Source: Nocardia arizonensis (GTDB lineage: Bacteria; Actinomycetota; Actinomycetes; Mycobacteriales; Mycobacteriaceae). Taken from it: DNA of 64,000 bases. Shown piece by piece: positions 1 to 9,480 of the stretch; the first letter of the stretch is position 1; each line of letters opens with the position of its first letter. The translations under genes were made by a program, and so were the position numbers. Where the stretch lies: contig NZ_LGYZ01000129.1 in the NCBI RefSeq assembly GCF_001310275.1, forward strand, positions 124,001 to 188,000. The letters are read 5' to 3'. The notes under the pieces were generated by a model. That model ran no database searches, was not told where the DNA came from, and worked only from the letters and a program-made list of their open reading frames with translations.

Positions 1-47
1 ATCTGCGCAGCGCGCTGGCCCCCTTGACGGCCCGGAATCCGGCCTGA
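1..47 (+). CDS. 3' end of an upstream gene (partial)
   Basis: The third reading frame is open from the left edge and closes with TGA at 45-47. Thirteen of its fourteen visible codons end in G or C, as expected for a real gene in this genome. Only the C-terminal residues (ending Ala-Arg-Asn-Pro-Ala) are visible, so the product cannot be named. In M. tuberculosis the gene before cysA2 encodes a thioredoxin-like protein (ThiX), which makes that a guess by synteny only. Confidence 0.4.
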   Translation, partial: LRSALAPLTARNPA

Positions 48-82
48 CATCGACCGATCGGGTCCGTCCCCGACCCCGGGGT

Positions 83-103
83 CCAATTCCCCTGCGGAAT
101 TGG
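83..103. promoter_or_regulatory. Inverted repeat just upstream of the leader-peptide -10 box
   Basis: Two perfect 8-bp arms (CCAATTCC and GGAATTGG) are separated by 5 nt and end one base before the -10 hexamer at 105-110. The repeat covers the -35/spacer region of the sulfur operon promoter. It could be a repressor operator or the terminator of the preceding gene. There is no T-run after it, which makes the operator reading slightly better. Confidence 0.45.
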
Positions 104-104
104 G

Positions 105-110
105 TAAACT
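105..110 (+). promoter_or_regulatory. -10 box for the leaderless leader peptide and sulfur operon
   Basis: TAAACT lies exactly 7 nt before the GTG at 118. This is the geometry of a leaderless transcript in actinobacteria, with transcription starting at the first base of the start codon. Confidence 0.6.
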
Positions 111-117
111 GCTCGAC

Positions 118-204
118 GTGCAATCCGACCACGAGCTGATGCTCACCCGACGTCGCACAGTTGACCTGTGTCGACTCGGCGGTTGTTGCTGCCTGTGCCG
201 CTGA
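118..204 (+). CDS. Polycysteine leader peptide (cysteine-responsive attenuator uORF)
   Basis: This 28-codon frame begins at a GTG 7 nt after a -10 box. It has an in-frame ATG at 139 and ends in Cys-Cys-Cys-Leu-Cys-Arg-stop (184-204), with another Cys codon at 169. Leaderless polycysteine reading frames ahead of sulfur-assimilation operons are an established class in mycobacteria. There, ribosome stalling at scarce cysteinyl-tRNA opens the downstream RNA and raises operon expression. The position ahead of a sulfurtransferase operon fits that class. The peptide itself probably has no other function. The codon cluster and promoter are read directly; the mechanism is by analogy. Confidence 0.82.
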   Translation: MQSDHELMLTRRRTVDLCRLGGCCCLCR

Positions 205-322
205 CCGGTCGGCCGTCCGTTTCCTGACGCCCGACCCCATTCACCGCGCGAGTGATCCGCGATCCCCCGGTGAATCGGCGAATATCCCGCCTTCCGAGAT
301 GTTTCAGCGCAGGAGTACCCCG
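205..322 (+). promoter_or_regulatory. Attenuator region between the leader peptide and DUF4395
   Basis: These 118 nt link the polycysteine frame to the first operon gene. They contain a hairpin with 7-bp arms (TTCACCG at 240-246, CGGTGAA at 268-274) and the AGGAG ribosome binding site at 311-315. A stem that sequesters the binding site, or a terminator formed when ribosomes do not stall, would be expected here. I could not fold the RNA to decide which. Confidence 0.45.
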
Positions 323-811
323 ATGTCGTCACATTCCCCCACCGTCACCGATCCCGACCGCGTCGATGTGCGCGGCCCCCGCTTCGCCGCCTGGGTCACC
401 ACCGCGGTCCTTGTGCTCGTCCTGTTGGTCGCGGCCTTCTCGCCCGCCCTCGCGGCCGTGCTGATCGCAGTCCAGGCCGTCGTCTTCGCCGTCGGCGCGG
501 CCCTCGGACCGCGCCGGCACCCATACGGGCGGATCTTCGCCGTGCTCGTCGCGCCACGGCTCGGCCCAACCGTCGAAACCGAACCGGCGACGCCGCTGCG
601 GTTCGCCCAATTGCTCGGCCTGGTCTTCAGCGCCGTCGGCCTGCTGGGATTCCTGGCAGGCTCCACCGTGGTCGGCGGGGTCTTCGCCGGCTTCGCCCTG
701 TTCGCGGCGTTCCTGAACGCGGCGTTCGGGATCTGCCTTGGTTGCCGGATCTATCCGCTGGTGACCCGCCTGCGCCGGGTCGAACCGGTCGAGGTTCCAG
801 CACCGAACTGA
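323..811 (+). CDS. DUF4395 membrane protein
   Basis: This 162-aa protein has two long hydrophobic stretches in its N-terminal half and two in its C-terminal half, so it is an integral membrane protein. Near its end it carries the Gly-Ile-Cys-Leu-Gly-Cys-Arg motif typical of DUF4395, which suggests a redox or thiol role. The function of the family is not known. The start at 323 was chosen over upstream in-frame ATGs because AGGAG sits 7 nt before it. The gene is first in a three-gene sulfur operon, 35 nt ahead of the sulfurtransferase, so a link to sulfane-sulfur handling is plausible. Confidence 0.8.
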   Translation: MSSHSPTVTDPDRVDVRGPRFAAWVTTAVLVLVLLVAAFSPALAAVLIAVQAVVFAVGAALGPRRHPYGRIFAVLVAPRLGPTVETEPATPLRFAQLLGLVFSAVGLLGFLAGSTVVGGVFAGFALFAAFLNAAFGICLGCRIYPLVTRLRRVEPVEVPAPN

Positions 812-846
812 TCTCTCCTGCAAGTCACCACCCCGAAAGGAACAAC

Positions 847-1680
847 ATGGCTCGCTCCGATGTCCTGGTCTCCGTCGACTGGGCCGAAGAGAACCTCAAC
901 GCCCCCGGCGTAGTGTTCGTCGAGGTCGACGAGGACACCTCTGCCTACGACAATGGACATATCGAGGGCGCCGTCCGGCTCGACTGGAAAAAGGACCTGC
1001 AGGATCAGGTTCGCCGCGACTTCGTGAATCAGGAGCAGTTCTCCGACCTGCTCTCGGCGCGCGGCATCTCCAACGACGACGAGGTCGTGCTCTACGGCGG
1101 CAACAACAACTGGTTCGCGGCCTACGCGTACTGGTACTTCAAGCTGTACGGCCACAACAACGTCAAACTGCTCGACGGCGGCCGCAAGAAGTGGGAGCTC
1201 GACGGGCGCCCGCTGTCCACCGAGCCCGTGAACCGCCCGGCCGCCCAGTACAAGGCCGCCGCCCCCGACCTGTCCATTCGCGCCTTCCGCGACGAGGTCA
1301 TCGCCGCCATCGGCACCAAGAACCTGGTCGACGTGCGTTCGCCCGACGAGTTCTCCGGCAAGATCCTCGCCCCCGCGCACCTGCCGCAGGAGCAGAGCCA
1401 GCGTCCCGGCCACATCCCCGGCGCCATCAACGTGCCGTGGAGCAAGGCCGCGAACGAGGACGGCACCTTCAAGTCCGACGCCGAGCTGACCGAGATCTAC
1501 AAGGACGCGGGCCTGGACGGGGAGAAGGACACCATCGCCTACTGCCGGATCGGTGAGCGTTCGTCGCACACCTGGTTCGTGCTGCAGGAACTGCTCGGCC
1601 ATCAGAATGTCAAGAACTACGACGGCAGCTGGACCGAATACGGCTCGCTCGTCGGTGCACCGATCGAGTTGGGAGAGTAA
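847..1680 (+). CDS. cysA2: Thiosulfate sulfurtransferase (rhodanese), CysA2/SseA type
   Basis: The 277-aa protein is a two-domain rhodanese that moves sulfane sulfur from thiosulfate to cyanide or protein thiols in the cytoplasm. The catalytic Cys233 lies in the active-site loop Cys-Arg-Ile-Gly-Glu-Arg of the C-terminal domain. The N-terminal domain is the inactive rhodanese fold. By memory the sequence is very close to mycobacterial CysA2/CysA3 along its whole length. The ATG at 847 follows GAAAGGA. The stop is 4 nt before sseC. Despite its name in mycobacteria it is unrelated to the CysA sulfate-transport ATPase. Expression is probably under the polycysteine attenuator at 118-322. Confidence 0.95.
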   Translation: MARSDVLVSVDWAEENLNAPGVVFVEVDEDTSAYDNGHIEGAVRLDWKKDLQDQVRRDFVNQEQFSDLLSARGISNDDEVVLYGGNNNWFAAYAYWYFKLYGHNNVKLLDGGRKKWELDGRPLSTEPVNRPAAQYKAAAPDLSIRAFRDEVIAAIGTKNLVDVRSPDEFSGKILAPAHLPQEQSQRPGHIPGAINVPWSKAANEDGTFKSDAELTEIYKDAGLDGEKDTIAYCRIGERSSHTWFVLQELLGHQNVKNYDGSWTEYGSLVGAPIELGE

Positions 1681-1684
1681 TCAC

Positions 1685-1990
1685 ATGTGCGCAGCACCTA
1701 CGCAGGGTCAGGCCATTCCCGCGGGCGTCGATGTGGAAAAGGAGACGGTCATCACCGGCCGTGTCCTGAGCACCGACGGCCAACCGGTCGGCGGCGCCTT
1801 CGTGCGCCTGCTCGACGGTAACGGCGACTTCACCGCCGAGGTAGTCGCCTCCGGCACCGGTGATTTCCGTTTCTTCGCCGCTCCGGGCGCGTGGACCGTG
1901 CGCGCGCTGTCCTCCTCGGGCAACGGCTCCGCCGAGGTCCGTCCCGAGGGCGCGGGCATCCACAGCGTGGACGTCGCGGTCGCCAAATAG
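1685..1990 (+). CDS. sseC: SseC-like DUF1416 protein
   Basis: This 101-aa protein belongs to DUF1416. It is a small beta-sandwich resembling carboxypeptidase regulatory or transthyretin-like domains (Gly-Arg-Val-Leu-Ser-Thr-Asp-Gly near residue 23). In mycobacteria the sseC copies always follow cysA2 or cysA3, and the same arrangement is seen here with a 4-nt gap. The biochemical role is unknown; a partner role with the sulfurtransferase is inferred from the conserved pairing. The gene ends the operon and is followed by a strong hairpin. Confidence 0.9.
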   Translation: MCAAPTQGQAIPAGVDVEKETVITGRVLSTDGQPVGGAFVRLLDGNGDFTAEVVASGTGDFRFFAAPGAWTVRALSSSGNGSAEVRPEGAGIHSVDVAVAK

Positions 1991-2001
1991 GCCGCGGACC
2001 G

Positions 2002-2045
2002 CAACGGCCCCGACGCCTCCCGAACGGGTGGCGCCGGGGCCGTTG
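2002..2045 (+). terminator. Hairpin terminator after sseC
   Basis: Perfect 11-bp GC-rich outer arms (2002-2012 and 2035-2045) enclose a second pairing region. There is no T-run, which is usual for actinobacterial terminators. The right arm overlaps the -35 area of the next promoter. Confidence 0.7.
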
Positions 2046-2067
2046 TGTCGGATGCGGTGCGAGTGGT

Positions 2068-2073
2068 TAGACT
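2068..2073 (+). promoter_or_regulatory. -10 box of the leaderless small membrane gene
   Basis: TAGACT ends 6 nt before the GTG at 2080 (the start codon begins 7 nt after the hexamer). A weak -35 (TTGTGT at 2043-2048) lies 19 bp upstream. Confidence 0.6.
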
Positions 2074-2079
2074 CCGAAT

Positions 2080-2175
2080 GTGGTCCTCTTCTTCGAGATT
2101 CTGCTGGTGGCCGTCGCCATCCTCATCGGGTGGTTCGGGCTGTACGTCTTCTACCGGCTTTTCACCGAATCATGA
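2080..2175 (+). CDS. 31-residue single-pass membrane protein
   Basis: This tiny gene starts with a leaderless GTG. It encodes about twenty hydrophobic residues (Val, Leu, Ile, Ala, Trp, Phe) flanked by Glu6 and by Arg-Leu-Phe-Thr-Glu-Ser at the C terminus, so it is one transmembrane helix and little else. Its TGA overlaps the ATG of the nitrobindin-like gene (ATGA at 2172-2175), so the two are translationally coupled. GC-rich third positions and the tight coupling argue that it is real. The function is unknown; it may anchor or assist the neighbouring beta-barrel protein. Confidence 0.7.
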   Translation: MVLFFEILLVAVAILIGWFGLYVFYRLFTES

Positions 2176-2870
2176 GCGATCTCGCGAGCGAAGGTTCCGA
2201 TCCGGCCGAGCGAGCGAGTGAACACATGAACGGCAACGGGCATCCCGCGCGTCGCAGTGGCGACGAAGCGGTAGCCGAGGCGGCCGAACGGGCGAAATCG
2301 ACCGGCATCCGCAATATTCCGGTCCTGCCGGATCTTCCGCTGCCCGAGGACACCGCCAATCTGCGGCTCGGGCCGGATCTGAGTTCTTCCATGCTCGCAC
2401 TGCTGCCGATGGTCGGCGTGTGGCGCGGCGAGGGCGAAGGCAATGCTCCCGACCGCGGTGACTACCGCTTCGGCCAGCAGATCGTCGTCTCACACGACGG
2501 CGGCGACTTCCTGGCCTGGGACTCCCGTTCCTGGGTCATCGAGGCGGACGGCTCCTACGGCGGCCCGGACCTGCGCGAGAGCGGTTTCTGGCGGGTCGGC
2601 GTCGACGGCGACGACGAGGTCATCGAACTGCTGCTCACCCACAGCACCGGCATCGTCGAACTCTTCTACGGCACCGCACTCACCCAGTCCTCCTGGGAAC
2701 TGGCGACCGACGTTGTCATCCGCTCCCAGTCCGGCATCGTCGTCGGCGGCGCCAAACGCCTCTACGGGATCGTCGAAGGCGGCGACCTGGCCTACGTCGA
2801 GGAACGAGTGGTAGCCGACGGCCCACTCGAACCCCGCCTCTCCGCCCGCCTCCGACGCTACATCGGCTGA
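2172..2870 (+). CDS. Ferric nitrobindin-like / FABP-like protein
   Basis: The 232-aa protein has a disordered charged N terminus of about 60 residues, then a nitrobindin/THAP4-type beta-barrel with the diagnostic Gly-Val-Trp-Arg-Gly-Glu-Gly motif near residue 86. It is the counterpart of M. tuberculosis Rv0813c by position and sequence. True nitrobindins bind heme iron through a His in the C-terminal helix. Here the matching stretch (Pro-Leu-Glu-Pro-Arg-Leu-Ser-Ala-Arg) has Arg instead, as in the subgroup described as lacking the heme ligand. The bound ligand is therefore uncertain and could be a lipid. The ATG at 2172 overlaps the stop of the small membrane gene. Confidence 0.88.
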   Translation: MSDLASEGSDPAERASEHMNGNGHPARRSGDEAVAEAAERAKSTGIRNIPVLPDLPLPEDTANLRLGPDLSSSMLALLPMVGVWRGEGEGNAPDRGDYRFGQQIVVSHDGGDFLAWDSRSWVIEADGSYGGPDLRESGFWRVGVDGDDEVIELLLTHSTGIVELFYGTALTQSSWELATDVVIRSQSGIVVGGAKRLYGIVEGGDLAYVEERVVADGPLEPRLSARLRRYIG

Positions 2871-3193
2871 GCTGTTCGCCTGGCCTCGGACGGGGTCAGG
2901 CGCCGCCGCTTCCGCTTCCATCGATCGGCATTCGCACATATCGCCCATACGGAACGGCCCCCGAGCCATACCGGTGCGGTGGATAACCTGCACGGGTCCC
3001 GGTCGGACAAGACCGGGGGCTCGGGGGCCGGGTGGCTGTTTTGGATTCACCAGCGCTCGCGCGGATGGAATCCACCTACAGCGGTGGCGCTAGCGGACAG
3101 CCACCTCACGTGTCCGTTGATCTACCATTCTTCGAACCACCTCCTTCCTGTGTATGGACGAAGGTAGCGAAGGTGTCGGGGGCGTGCAACGGA
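2871..3193. other. Convergent intergenic stretch, no feature seen
   Basis: These 323 bp lie between the nitrobindin-like gene and the cydC stop, which read toward each other. Short open frames here have poor codon use and no ribosome binding sites. No clear terminator hairpin, repeat or RNA was seen. Confidence 0.6.
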
Positions 3194-5095
3194 TTATTCG
3201 GGAGGCGGAATCCGGCGGTCGCCGATGGTGACCCTTCCGGCAACGTCGAGGTGGACGACTTGGTCGGCGCGGTGATCGGCCGGGAGTTGGTGGGTGACGA
3301 CGACCACGGTGCGGTCCGGGTCGACCAGACCGCTCGCCGGGTCGAGTAGGTCGCGCAGGAGGCGGGCGCCCGCTTCGGCCTCCATGTGTTCGGTTGGTTC
3401 GTCCAGCAGGAGGACGCGAGCGGGGCTCACGAGGGCGCGCGCGAGCAGGATGCGGCGGCGTTGACCGCCGGAGACCGCCGCGGCGCCGCCGACGAGGTCG
3501 GTGTCGACGCCGTTCGGGAGGGTGTCGAGCCACTCGCCGAGGCCGACCGCGCGCAGCGCCTTCTCCGCTTCCGCTTCGGTCAGGTCTCCGCGGGCGACGC
3601 GCAGGTTCTCGAGGACGGTGGTGCCGAAGAGGTGGGCGTCCTCGGCGAAGAAGGTGACTTCGGGATGCCGAGTCGTGAACAGTCCCGCCCAGTGCATGAG
3701 CAGGGTGGTCTTGCCCGCGCCGCTCGGGCCGACGACCGCGATCCGCTTACCCGACGGGCGGTCCGGGAAGGTCGACGGCAGTGGGTCGCTATCGGCCTTC
3801 GGGCGGTCGGCATCGAGATCGACCAGTCGGTGGTACGCGGCGCGGGCGGTGGTCAAGGTCTGGGCCGCGACGGGCAGCGGACCCACCGCTTCGAAGGCCG
3901 ACAGCGGGAGCAGGACGAGGATGGTCAGCGCCATCGGGGTCATGGCCACGGGCGTGCCGCCGTACGCGGTGACGCCGATGAGCAGCGCCGCCAGGACACT
4001 GATCCCCACCGAGGCGGGAGTCATGGCGACGGCCAAGGCGCTGCGCGACGCCGCGGCGTCCTCGGCTGCGACCGCCCGCCGACCGGCCTCGCCCGCCGAC
4101 CGAACGGCCCCGTCCAGTCTGCCCGCGACCCGCAACTCGGCCGCGTGGTCGAGGACGGTGAGAGCGCGGGCGGTGAACTCCGCGCGATCGGTACGCACCG
4201 CGATCTCGGCATCCCGGGCCGCCCGCGCCGACAACCACGGGGCCACCGCACCGGTGACCAGCAATGCCACCGCCAGAATCCCCGCCGCGGCGGGCGAGAT
4301 GGTCGCCAACAGCCCCACCGCGGCCGCCGACAGGACCAGCGCGACCGCGACCGGTACGAGGACACGGACCACCACCGCACCGAGATCATCGATATCGCCA
4401 CCGACCCGGACCAACAGATCCCCGCGCCGCACTTCCGGTTCGCGCTCGTTCGACTCGCCTCCGCGGTCCGCGTATCGGTCGGCGGCCACCGTGATTTCTC
4501 GGTCGGCCGGGACAACGCGATCGGCACGCACGCCCTCTACACCGGGCGCATCCCGGTTCGACTGCGCGCCAGTCGTTTTCGAGGTGCGCCGACGCAGCCA
4601 GATGTCGGACCCGGCCAGTGCCCGGTACACCGTCGTTCGGGCGATGGTCATCGACCGCAAGGCGACATCGTGGGTGGCGAGGCGTTCCAGGTAGCGGGCC
4701 AGACCGCGCGAGATGCCCAAGGCGCGCACCGCGACCACGGCCACGCTCAGATCGAGTACCGGCGGCATCTCCCACGCCCGCGCGATCAACCACGCCGAGA
4801 GTGCGGCCAGCCCGAGCGCGCTGCCAAGAGCGACCGTGCCCCAGGCGACGGCGACCGCGACCCGCCACGGTGACAGCTCGAGCAGTCGCCACATACCCCG
4901 GAGGTCGCCGATCAGCGATTTGTCCCTGCCGTGTTCGCGGGGATCCTTCGCGGGCTGGTCGGCGCGATCGCGCCGGCGCGTGGTCCTCACGGGATCGCTG
5001 GTCGGCGCGCTATCGGCCACCTCGACCGACCCGGTGTTCGCCGAGTCGGACGCTGTCGACGCGGCTGAGGTGTCGAGGACATTCCGGCCGCTCAT
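3194..5095 (-). CDS. cydC: Cysteine/glutathione ABC exporter subunit CydC
   Basis: This is one half of the heterodimeric CydDC ABC exporter, which moves reduced thiols out of the cytoplasm and is needed to assemble cytochrome bd. The transmembrane domain occupies about residues 70-400. The ATPase follows with Walker A Gly-Pro-Ser-Gly-Ala-Gly-Lys-Thr, signature Val-Ser-Gly-Gly-Gln and Walker B ending Leu-Leu-Asp-Glu-Pro. At 633 aa it is longer than usual. The excess is a hydrophilic N-terminal tail of about 60 residues and a charged insertion at about 170-222 after the second helix pair. It starts 4 nt after the cydD stop, in the order cydA-cydB-cydD-cydC. Confidence 0.93.
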   Translation of the reverse strand: MSGRNVLDTSAASTASDSANTGSVEVADSAPTSDPVRTTRRRDRADQPAKDPREHGRDKSLIGDLRGMWRLLELSPWRVAVAVAWGTVALGSALGLAALSAWLIARAWEMPPVLDLSVAVVAVRALGISRGLARYLERLATHDVALRSMTIARTTVYRALAGSDIWLRRRTSKTTGAQSNRDAPGVEGVRADRVVPADREITVAADRYADRGGESNEREPEVRRGDLLVRVGGDIDDLGAVVVRVLVPVAVALVLSAAAVGLLATISPAAAGILAVALLVTGAVAPWLSARAARDAEIAVRTDRAEFTARALTVLDHAAELRVAGRLDGAVRSAGEAGRRAVAAEDAAASRSALAVAMTPASVGISVLAALLIGVTAYGGTPVAMTPMALTILVLLPLSAFEAVGPLPVAAQTLTTARAAYHRLVDLDADRPKADSDPLPSTFPDRPSGKRIAVVGPSGAGKTTLLMHWAGLFTTRHPEVTFFAEDAHLFGTTVLENLRVARGDLTEAEAEKALRAVGLGEWLDTLPNGVDTDLVGGAAAVSGGQRRRILLARALVSPARVLLLDEPTEHMEAEAGARLLRDLLDPASGLVDPDRTVVVVTHQLPADHRADQVVHLDVAGRVTIGDRRIPPPE

Positions 5096-5099
5096 GACC

Positions 5100-6866
<1,767 letters not shown>

Positions 6867-6871
6867 GCGTA

Positions 6872-7903
6872 TCAGTCCTTCACGGGCCGGAGCGGCAGGC
6901 CGATCGGCGCCGGAATCTGTTCCACCGTCAGGCGTTTGCGGAACACCCAGTACGTCCAGCCCTGGTAGCCGAGCACCACGGGAGTGACGATGACCGCCGC
7001 CCAGCTCATGACCTTCAGCGTGTACGGGGTCGAGGACGCGTTGTCCACCGTGAGACTGAAGGCGTCATTGATGCTGGAGGGCAACACATTCGGGAACAGC
7101 GACCCGAACAGCAGCACCGTCGCCGCGGCGATGGTCATGGTGGTGCCGGCGAAGGCCGAGCCGTCCCGGTCGACGAGCACCCCCGCGCCCGCGAGCACCA
7201 ATCCGATCACCGCGACCGCCAAGGCAATCCACGTCCAACCGACGCCGTGGGCGAGCTGGGTCCAGATGCCGAACGCGGCCACCACCACCGCGGTCGGCGC
7301 CAGCAGCAGCCGCGCGATGCGCACCGAGTCGGCGCGCACCTCGCCGCCGGTCTTGAGGGCGAGGAAGATCGCGCCGTGCAGCGCGAACAGCAGGCCGGTG
7401 GTCAGTCCGCCGAGCAGCGCGTACGGACCGAACAGGTCGCCGATCGAGCCGCCGATGTTCTTGTCGGCCTCGAGCGGAACACCGTGCACGACATTGCCGA
7501 ACACCCATCCCCAGGCCAATGCCGGTATCCAGGAACCGATTCCGATGCCTGCGTCGCACCAGGCCCGCCAGCGCGGGTCGTCGATCTTGCTGCGGTACTC
7601 GATGGCGCAGATACGCAGGATCAATGCGACCAACACGAGCAGCAGCGCGATGTAGAACCCGGAGAACAGGCTCGCGTACCACTCGGGAAAGGCCGCGAAC
7701 ATGGCACCGCCCGCGGTCAGCAGCCACACCTCGTTGCCGTCCCACACCGGTCCGATGGTGTTGAGCACCACGCGCCTGCGGGTGTCGCTGCCCCTGCCGA
7801 GTACGGGCATGAGCATGCCGACGCCGAAATCGAATCCCTCCAGCACGAAGTAGCCGGTGAACAGGACGCCGATGAGCAGAAACCAGAACTCTTGCAGATT
7901 CAT
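6872..7903 (-). CDS. cydB: Cytochrome bd ubiquinol/menaquinol oxidase subunit II
   Basis: CydB (343 aa) is the second membrane subunit of the high-affinity bd oxidase. It opens with the family start Met-Asn-Leu-Gln-Glu-Phe-Trp-Phe, then Gly-Tyr-Phe-Val-Leu-Glu-Gly-Phe-Asp-Phe-Gly, and has about eight to nine helices. The complex reduces oxygen to water using menaquinol at low oxygen or when the bcc-aa3 branch is inhibited. The ribosome binding site TAGGAG contains the stop codon of cydA, so the pair is tightly coupled. Confidence 0.96.
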   Translation of the reverse strand: MNLQEFWFLLIGVLFTGYFVLEGFDFGVGMLMPVLGRGSDTRRRVVLNTIGPVWDGNEVWLLTAGGAMFAAFPEWYASLFSGFYIALLLVLVALILRICAIEYRSKIDDPRWRAWCDAGIGIGSWIPALAWGWVFGNVVHGVPLEADKNIGGSIGDLFGPYALLGGLTTGLLFALHGAIFLALKTGGEVRADSVRIARLLLAPTAVVVAAFGIWTQLAHGVGWTWIALAVAVIGLVLAGAGVLVDRDGSAFAGTTMTIAAATVLLFGSLFPNVLPSSINDAFSLTVDNASSTPYTLKVMSWAAVIVTPVVLGYQGWTYWVFRKRLTVEQIPAPIGLPLRPVKD

Positions 7904-7912
7904 CGTCGGCTC

Positions 7913-9406
7913 CTAGTAAGCGAAGGAGAGTTGTTCGACCGCGGGTTCTTCGGCGCGATGCCGCCCCGGCGTGCCGTCGTCCGGCCCGCCCGGCTTCGGC
8001 GGGCTCGGCGGCTCCTCCGGCCCGGCGATCACGTAGCGCCGCATGAGGTAGAACCACACCACCGCGAGCGCGCCGTAGAGCAGCGTGAACACCACCAGCG
8101 AGGCGATGACGGTGCCCGCGACGTGATCGGAAACACCCTGCTGCACGGTGAGTCGCAGGCTCTGGTCGCCGGTGGGATTCGGCGCGACCACCCAGGGCTG
8201 GCGGCCCATTTCGGTGAAGACCCAGCCCGCGCTGTTGGCGAGGAACGGCGTCGGTATGGCGAGCAGGCACAGCCACGAGTACCACCGTCTGTCGGTGACG
8301 CGCCCGCCCCTGGTCATCCACATGCCGACGAGCCACAGCAGGATCGATCCGGCGGACAGGCCGATCATGGCGCGGAAGGACCAATAGGTCACGAACAGGT
8401 TCGGCCGGTAGTCGCCGGGTCCGAATTTCTCGATATACGCCCGTTGCAGATCCTGGACGCCGTCGAGGGTGACTCCGCTGAATTTCCCTTCCGCCAGATA
8501 CGGCAGGACATAGGGCACCTCGATGACGTGGGTGACGCTGTCGCAATTGTTGTGCGTGCCCACGGTGAGGACGGAGAAGTCCGGATCGGTCTGCGTGTGG
8601 CACAGCGACTCCGCCGAAGCCATCTTCATGGGCTGCTGCTGGAACATGAGTTTGCCCTGGATGTCGCCGGTGAAGAACAGCGCGACGCCCGCGACCAGGA
8701 TCACCCACATGCCGGCCCGGCCGCCCGCGCGCCACATCGTGCGCGCCTCGACCATGCGGGCCTCGTCGCCGCTGCGGGCATTGCGTACCATCCACCAGCC
8801 GCAAATGCCCGCGACGAAGGTGCCCGCGGTGAGGAAGGCGCCTGCCACCACGTGCGGGAACGCCGCCAGTGTCGTGTTGTTGGTGAGCACTTCCCAGATG
8901 CTGGTGAGTTCGGCGCGCCCGCGTTCGGGGTTGTAGCGCGCGCCCACCGGATGCTGCATGAACGAGTTGGCGGCCACGATGAAGTAGGCGCTGGCGTTGA
9001 CGCCGATGGCGACCAGCCAGATGGTGCCGAGATGCAGCAGTTTCGGCAGTCGGCTCCAGCCGAATATCCACAGTCCGAGGAAGGTGGATTCCAGGAAGAA
9101 GGCGACCAGAGCCTCGAGGGCGAGCGGCGCGCCGAAGACGTCGCCGACGAAACGGGAGTATTCACTCCAGTTCATGCCGAACTGGAATTCCTGCACGATC
9201 CCGGTGGCGACGCCGAGCGCGAAATTGATCAGAAAGAGTTTGCCGAAGAATTTCGTGAGCCGGTACCAGTGGTCTTTACCGGTGACGACCCACGCGGTCT
9301 GCATACCCGCGACCAGGGGTGCGAGCCCGATGGTCAGCGGAACGAAGATGAAGTGGTAGACGGTCGTTATGCCGAACTGCCAACGGGATAGGTCGAGAAC
9401 GCTCAT
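7913..9406 (-). CDS. cydA: Cytochrome bd oxidase subunit I
   Basis: CydA (497 aa) carries the hemes and the quinol site. His18 in Thr-Val-Tyr-His-Phe matches the heme b595 ligand. The Gly-Arg-Gln-Pro-Trp signature lies near residue 400. The periplasmic Q-loop is of the short type. It starts the cydABDC operon that supplies the oxidase and its maturation exporter. AGGGGG precedes the ATG at 9406. A perfect 16-bp palindrome overlapping the predicted promoter at 9465-9484 suggests direct repression. Confidence 0.97.
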   Translation of the reverse strand: MSVLDLSRWQFGITTVYHFIFVPLTIGLAPLVAGMQTAWVVTGKDHWYRLTKFFGKLFLINFALGVATGIVQEFQFGMNWSEYSRFVGDVFGAPLALEALVAFFLESTFLGLWIFGWSRLPKLLHLGTIWLVAIGVNASAYFIVAANSFMQHPVGARYNPERGRAELTSIWEVLTNNTTLAAFPHVVAGAFLTAGTFVAGICGWWMVRNARSGDEARMVEARTMWRAGGRAGMWVILVAGVALFFTGDIQGKLMFQQQPMKMASAESLCHTQTDPDFSVLTVGTHNNCDSVTHVIEVPYVLPYLAEGKFSGVTLDGVQDLQRAYIEKFGPGDYRPNLFVTYWSFRAMIGLSAGSILLWLVGMWMTRGGRVTDRRWYSWLCLLAIPTPFLANSAGWVFTEMGRQPWVVAPNPTGDQSLRLTVQQGVSDHVAGTVIASLVVFTLLYGALAVVWFYLMRRYVIAGPEEPPSPPKPGGPDDGTPGRHRAEEPAVEQLSFAY

Positions 9407-9464
9407 GCGTCCCCCTCACCGCGGCTCGGCCCACTGCGTTCGCTCATAACCAGCCTCCAGCGAT

Positions 9465-9480
9465 CTACGACGTGTCGTAG
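9465..9480. promoter_or_regulatory. Perfect 16-bp palindrome, likely operator of cydABDC
   Basis: CTACGAC-GT-GTCGTAG has perfect 7-bp arms and sits 59-74 bp upstream of cydA. Its first two bases (reading toward cydA) overlap the end of the -10 candidate, so a bound protein would cover the start of transcription. The short arms and tiny spacer resemble TetR-family operators. It lacks the TTGTGAA arms of Rex sites. Confidence 0.6.

Noticed and set aside
48..322. SAM or other riboswitch ahead of the sulfur operon
   Set aside because: No conserved aptamer core was seen. The polycysteine frame explains the leader better.
3386..4873. Long open frame opposite cydC
   Set aside because: It is antisense to a clear ABC transporter gene. 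High GC keeps such frames open, and its protein is Arg/Gly/Asp-rich with no domain.
9465..9480. Rex (redox) operator at cydA
   Set aside because: The palindrome lacks the TTGTGAA...TTCACAA consensus.
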